From NCBI GenBank assembly GCA_965203635.1, contig OZ241903.1, positions 3,038,001 to 3,102,000 of the forward strand: a stretch of 64,000 nucleotides of DNA, read 5' to 3'. Shown piece after piece: positions 56,801 through 62,800 of the stretch (position 1 is the first letter of the stretch; every line of letters begins with the position of its first letter). The stretch is from Aldehydirespirator sp965203635 (lineage in GTDB: Bacteria; Actinomycetota; Acidimicrobiia; Acidimicrobiales; Aldehydirespiratoraceae). The notes under the pieces are model-generated. The model had not been told where the DNA came from and did not search any database. It saw only the letters and a program-made list of their open reading frames with translations. The translations under genes and the position numbers were made by a program.

Positions 56801-59800
56801 CCGACGTTGGTGACCGCCGCGGAGTTCTCGGCCACCTCCCGCGTCGCGGAGTCTCCGTCGTCGAAAGTCGGCTTGCTGTTAGCGTCGCTGATAGTGATCG
56901 TCACCGTGATGGTGTCGTCTGTGGTGGTGTCGGCGGTCCCCGAGGAGTTCTTGCTGTCGCGCACCGTCACGGTCACCGTGTAGGACTGCTGGGTCGCCAC
57001 CGGCAGATCGGTGGACCCGACGCTGATCTGGCCGCTGGAGCTCACCGTGAACTTCGAGCCGTCGGTCCCGCCGATCGCGAACGTCAACGCCTCCGTCTCG
57101 TCGGTGGGATGGTCCACCGCCAGCACCGCACCCACGGCGCTGTTCATCGTGGAGCCCGCCAACGTCACGCTGCGCGTCGTGGAGCGGACCCCGTCGCTGA
57201 CAGTCCCCTCGCTGAAGGCAGGATCGTCATTCACCGCGGTGATCGTGACCGTCAAAGTGCCGCTGGCGGTACCGCCCGACCCGTCAGACACCGTGTACAC
57301 GATCTCGTCCTCGCCGACCGCGTCCGCGTTCGGGGTGTACTCGATCACCTTGCTGTCGGTCGCCTTGACCGTGGCGGTGCCCTTGGTCGGCGCGGTCGTG
57401 ATCGCCGACACCGACAAAGACGTGCTGTCGATGTCGGTGTCGTTGGCGATGACGTTGACCTCGGTCTTGGCCGAGTCCTCGACGATGGTCACCGCGTCGT
57501 CAACCGCCACCGGGTTGTCGTTGACGGCGTTGATGGTGACCGTCACGGTGGCTGTGCTGCTGTCGTGGGTGCCGTCGTTCACCTTGTAGGTGAAGCTGTC
57601 TTCGCCGTTGGCGTTGGCATTCGGGGTGTACTCGATCACCGTCGCATCGCCCGACTTGACCGCCGCGGTGCCCTTGGTCGGGTTCGTCACGATCGACGCG
57701 GTCAGGGTGCCGCTCTCGGGGTCGGTGTCGTTGGAGGTCACCGCGATCTCCGTCTTGGCGGCGTCCTCGTTGATGGTCACCGAGTCATCGGTTGCGGTCG
57801 GGGCCTCGTTCACGTCGGTGACGTTGATCGTCACCGCGATCTCGTCGTCGATGGCGGTGCTGGCCCCGCCGGCGCCGTCTTTGCTGTCAGTGACCTTCAC
57901 CGTCACCGAATAGCTCGACTTGGACTCCCGGTCCAACGACGACCTGGTCTTGATCTGGCCCGTGGTCCCCACAATCGTGAAGCTCGACGCGTCGGTGCCC
58001 GCCAGCGTGTAGGTCAACGTGTCGTCGCTGTCGGAGTCCGACGCGGCGACCGGGGCGCCGACGTTGGTGACCGCGGCGGCGTTCTCGGCCACCTCCCGCG
58101 TCGTCGACTCTCCGTCGTCGAAGGTCGGCTTGCTGTTGGCGTCGCTGATCGTGATCGTCACCGTGATGGTGTCATCGGTGGTGGCCTCGGTCTCGTCTCC
58201 GGTGCTGTCCTTGCCGTCAGACACCGTCACCGTCACCTCATAGGACTGCTGGGTCGCCACCGGCAGGTCGGTGGACCCGACGCTGATCTGGCCGCTGGAG
58301 CTCACCACGAACTTCGATCCGTCGGTCCCGCCGATCCCGAACGTCAGCGTCTCGGTCTCGTCTGAGGGGTGGTCCACCGCCAGCACCGCTCCCACGGCGC
58401 TGTTCATCGTGGAGCCCGCCAGCGTGACGCTGCGCGTCGTGGAGCGGACCCCGTCGCTGACGGTGCCCTCGCTGAACGCAGGGTCGTCGTTGACTGCGGT
58501 GATCGTGACCGTCAAAGTGCCGCTGGCGGTGTCGGTCCCGTCAGAGACCGTGTACACCACCGTGTCCTCGCCGACCGCGTCGGCATTCGGGGTGTACTCG
58601 ATCACCTTGTCGTCGGTCGCCTTGACCGCGGCGGTGCCCTTGGTCGGCGCCGTCGTGATCGCGGAGACCGACAGCGAGTCACCCTCCACGTCGGTGTCGT
58701 TGGCGATCACGTTGATCTCGGTCTTGGCCGAGTCCTCGACGATCGTCACCGCGTCGTCGACCGCCACCGGCGCGTCGTTGACGGCGGTGACGGTCACGGT
58801 GACGGTGGCCGTGGCGGCGCTCTTGAGAGTGCCGTCGGACACCTTGTAGGTGAAGGTGTCGGTGCCGGAGAAGTTGGCGTCGGGGGTGTACTCGATCACC
58901 CCGCCGTCGCCCGTCTTCACCGCGGCGGTGCCGTTGGCCGGGTCCGACACGTCCACCGCGGTCAAGTCGTCGCCCTCGGGGTCGGTGTCGTTGGAGGTCA
59001 CCGCGATCTCGGTCTTGCCGGAGTCCTCGTCGATCGTCACCGAGTCGTCGACCGCGGTCGGGGCCTCGTTCACGTCGGTCACGTTGATCGTCACCGCGAT
59101 CTCGTCGTCGATGGCGGTGTCGGTTTCGCCGGCGGCGTTCTTGCTGTCGGTGACCTTCACCGTCACCGAGTAGCTGGACTTGGTCTCGCGGTCCAGAGAC
59201 GTCTTGGTCTTGATCTGGCCGCTGGTCCCCACGATCGTGAACGACGCCGCGTCGTCGCCCGCCAGCGTGTAGGTCAACGTGTCGCTGCTGTCGGCATCGG
59301 TGGCGGCCACCGGGGCGCCCACATCGACGACCGCCGCCGCGTTCTCGGCCACCTCCCGCGTCGCCGAGTCGCCGTCGTCGAATGTCGGCGCGGAGTTCTC
59401 GACGGTCACGGCCACGCTGCCGATGCCCATGCCGACCGGGTACCGGGGGTCTGCGCTGGCCGTCACCGCGTGGGCGACGGTGGCTGTGCCGACCTGCTTC
59501 CCGGTGACGGTCACCTGCTGGGGCACGCTCCAGTCCGTCGGCGTGAACGTCAGCGCCCCGCCGACGGTGGCCTTGGCCGTCGCCGAGCTGGTCGGGGCGA
59601 TCACCACGTTGCCTGAGGGCTCGACCCCCAGGACCACCGTGTAGGTCGCCGTACCGTCGGCCGCGGCCACGCTCACCTTGTCCTTGCTCACGGTCACCGC
59701 GGCGGGGATCGCCAACGCAACCGCGGACTCCATGGTGTGCGGCGCCGGCAGCGCCACATTGCCGATGCCTCCGACGGTGGCGCCCACCTCCCTTCTGACC

Positions 59801-62800
59801 CTGATGGCCACCCCTCCGGCGGGGATGCCGCCCGCGGGCGGCGTGTATGTGGTCTTGTGGCCGCTGAACGAGCCCAGGGGCGTGTTCGTTGTGGGCAGGC
59901 TGATCGTGGCCGCGTTGTCGCCGTCGCAGTGGTCGTCGGTGATCGCCTCGAGGCCGCCGTCGGGGATGGTGCAGAACTCGCTCTTCAGCGCCCCGATGTT
60001 CCATCGCTGGAAGAACTGGTAGGTCACCTTGGGGCCGGCGGTCCAGTCCGAGCCCGACACGGTGAACTCCTTCGAGCCGTCCCCGACCACGTCGGCCCGG
60101 TTGGCCGGCTGCACCGAGACCGACGGCGCGGTCCCGGCGCCGATCACCACCGCCGCGTTGCCCTGGACGCCGTTGGCGTCACCCGCCGAGACGGCCAGAC
60201 CGTAGGGGGGCAGGCCCCCCGCGGGCACCGTGTAGGTCGCCGTGTGGGTCCATCCATCGTCGGTGACGGTGATGGGGCTGAGGGCGAGGAAGCAGAAGTT
60301 CGACGAGTTCGCGAAATTGATCTGCCTCAGGCCGCCCTGGGGCAGCCGGCACACAATCGGCACCACCAGCCCCACGATCCACTTGGATCCCTGCACCGCG
60401 AAGGCCACCGTGTCGCCGGGCGCCAGCGCGGTCAGGTCCACGTCGCCCGGGTTGGCCTCGACGGTGCCGTCGTTGCGGGTCACCGACGACACCTCCCACT
60501 CGATCACCCCCGGCGCGTGGACCACCCGCAGCGTCGCGGACTGCGAGCCCCCGGCGGAACGGACCCTGATCGCCACGCCGTCGGCGGGGATGCCGCTGTC
60601 GGGCACCGTGTAGGTCATGGTCGCCGACAGCGCCCCGTCGCTGCCGACGGTGATGTCCACCGCGTTGGCGGTGTCGCAGCCGGTCACCGCGACCGACTCG
60701 ACCCCCTTGTAGGACGCCGTCTCGCAGAATTCTCCCTTGTAGGCGCCCGCCGTCCAGCCCGTCCCCGTCAGCATGAACTCGACCGAGGTGCCCTCATACA
60801 GGAGCCCCCCGTCCTTGGTCGGGTGCTTCGTGGGGAACTGCCCGATCGTGTCGAACTCCCCCACCGACAGCGTCGGCGTCACCGTCGCCGCCACCGAGGC
60901 GATGCTCAAGCCGGTCGGGTACTTGGCGTCGCCGCTCGAGGTCACCGTGTGGGTGATCGTCGACGCGCCCGCCGCGACGCCGGTGACGGTCACCTCCTGG
61001 GGCTGGTCCCAGTCCGCCGGCGTGAACGTCTTGGCCTGGCCGGTCACCGTGGCGGCCGCCGCGGTGCCGCTGGCCGGCGTGATCACCACATTGGCCGCGG
61101 GCTTGGTGTCGAGCACCAGCGTGTAGGTCGTCGTCGAGCCCGCGAACACGCTCACAGACGCCGCGCCCACCGTCACGCCCGCAGTGTCGTTGTCGTTGAT
61201 GGTGACCGTGGCGGTGCCCGACCCCATCGACAGCTCCACCCAGCCCGGGGAGTTGGTGCCGGTCGGGGTGACCGTCACCGTGAAGGTCTCGGCGCCCTCG
61301 GCGATATTGTCGTCCACGGTGGGCACCGTCACCGTTAGGGTGCGGGTCCCGCCGGTCACCGTCACCGGGGTGGTGATCGTGCCCACGTCGCCCGAGGACG
61401 CCTTGCCCGCCGCCGGGGAGGCGTAGCCGGCGGTGACGGTGAACCCGAGCCCGCCGCTGGGCGCGTCCTCGCCCAGCGTGATGACCAGTCCCGCGCCGGC
61501 GCCCTCCACCACCGTGGCCCCCGCCAGCGAGTAGGTCGTCGTGGCCATGGTGGTGGCCGACACCGACGCCAGCGCCAGCAGGTCCTCGCTGCCGACGGTC
61601 CCTTGGATGACCCGCAGCTGGAAGTCGTAGGCCGTTCCCGCCTTCAGCCCCGTCACTGTGTGGGCCGCCGTCCCCGAGGCGGTCGTCCACGACGACGGCC
61701 AGCTCTGGCCGGATTCCCGGTAGCGGAACTGGTAGATGCACGCCGGGCTCGCCGAAGCGCACGCCGACGGCTCGGTCCAGCTCAGCGCGGCCGACTTCGC
61801 CGCCGTCGTGGCCGCCGCCAGCCCGGCGACGGAGGCGACGGTGACGGTGATGGTGACGGTGATGGTGTCGTCGGTGGTGGCCTCGGTCTCGTCGCCGGTG
61901 CTGTCCTTGCCGTCGGAGACGGTGACGGTGACCTCATAGGACTGCTGGTCCTCGACGGGCAGGTCGGTGGACCCGACGCTGATCTGGCCGCTGGAGCTGA
62001 CCGCGAACTTCGAGCCGTCGGTCCCGCCGATGTCGAAGGTCAGCGTCTCGGTCTCGTCTGAGGGATGGGTCACCGCCAGCACCGCACCCACATCGCTGTT
62101 CATCGTGGAGCCCGCCACCGTGATGCTGCGCGTCGCGGTGTCGCCGTCGGTGAAGGAGGGGTCGTCGTTGACCGCGGTGATCGTGATCGTCAGAGTGCCG
62201 CTGTCGGTGCCGCCCGACCCGTCAGACACCGTGTACACGATCTCGTCTTCGCCGTTGGCGTTGGCGTTGGGGGTGTACTCGATCACCTTGTTGTTGCCGG
62301 TCTTGATGGCGGCGGTGCCCTTGGTGGGGCTCGTCGTGATCGCCGACACCGACAGCGTCGTGCTGTCGATGTCGGTGTCGTTGGTGATCACGTTGATCTC
62401 GGTCTTGGCCGAGTCCTCGACGATGGTCTTGGCGTCGTCGTTGGCGACCGGGTTGTCGTTGACGGCGTTGATGGTGATCGACACGGTGGCTGTGCTGCTG
62501 TCGTGGGTGCCGTCGTTCACCTTGTAGGTGAAGCTGTCCGAGCCGTTGGCGTTCGCATTGGGGGTGTACTCGATCACCGTGCTGCTGCCGGACTTGAGCG
62601 CCGCGGTGCCCTTGGTCGGGTTGGTCACGATCGACGCGGTGAGGGTGCCGCCCTCGGGGTCGCTGTCGTTGGAGGTGACGTTGATCTCGGTCTTGGCGGC
62701 GTCCTCGTTGATGGTCACCGAGTCGTTGACCGCGGTGGGGGCCTCGTTCACGTCGGTGACGTTGATGGTGACCGAGATCTCGTCGTCGATGGTGGTGTCG

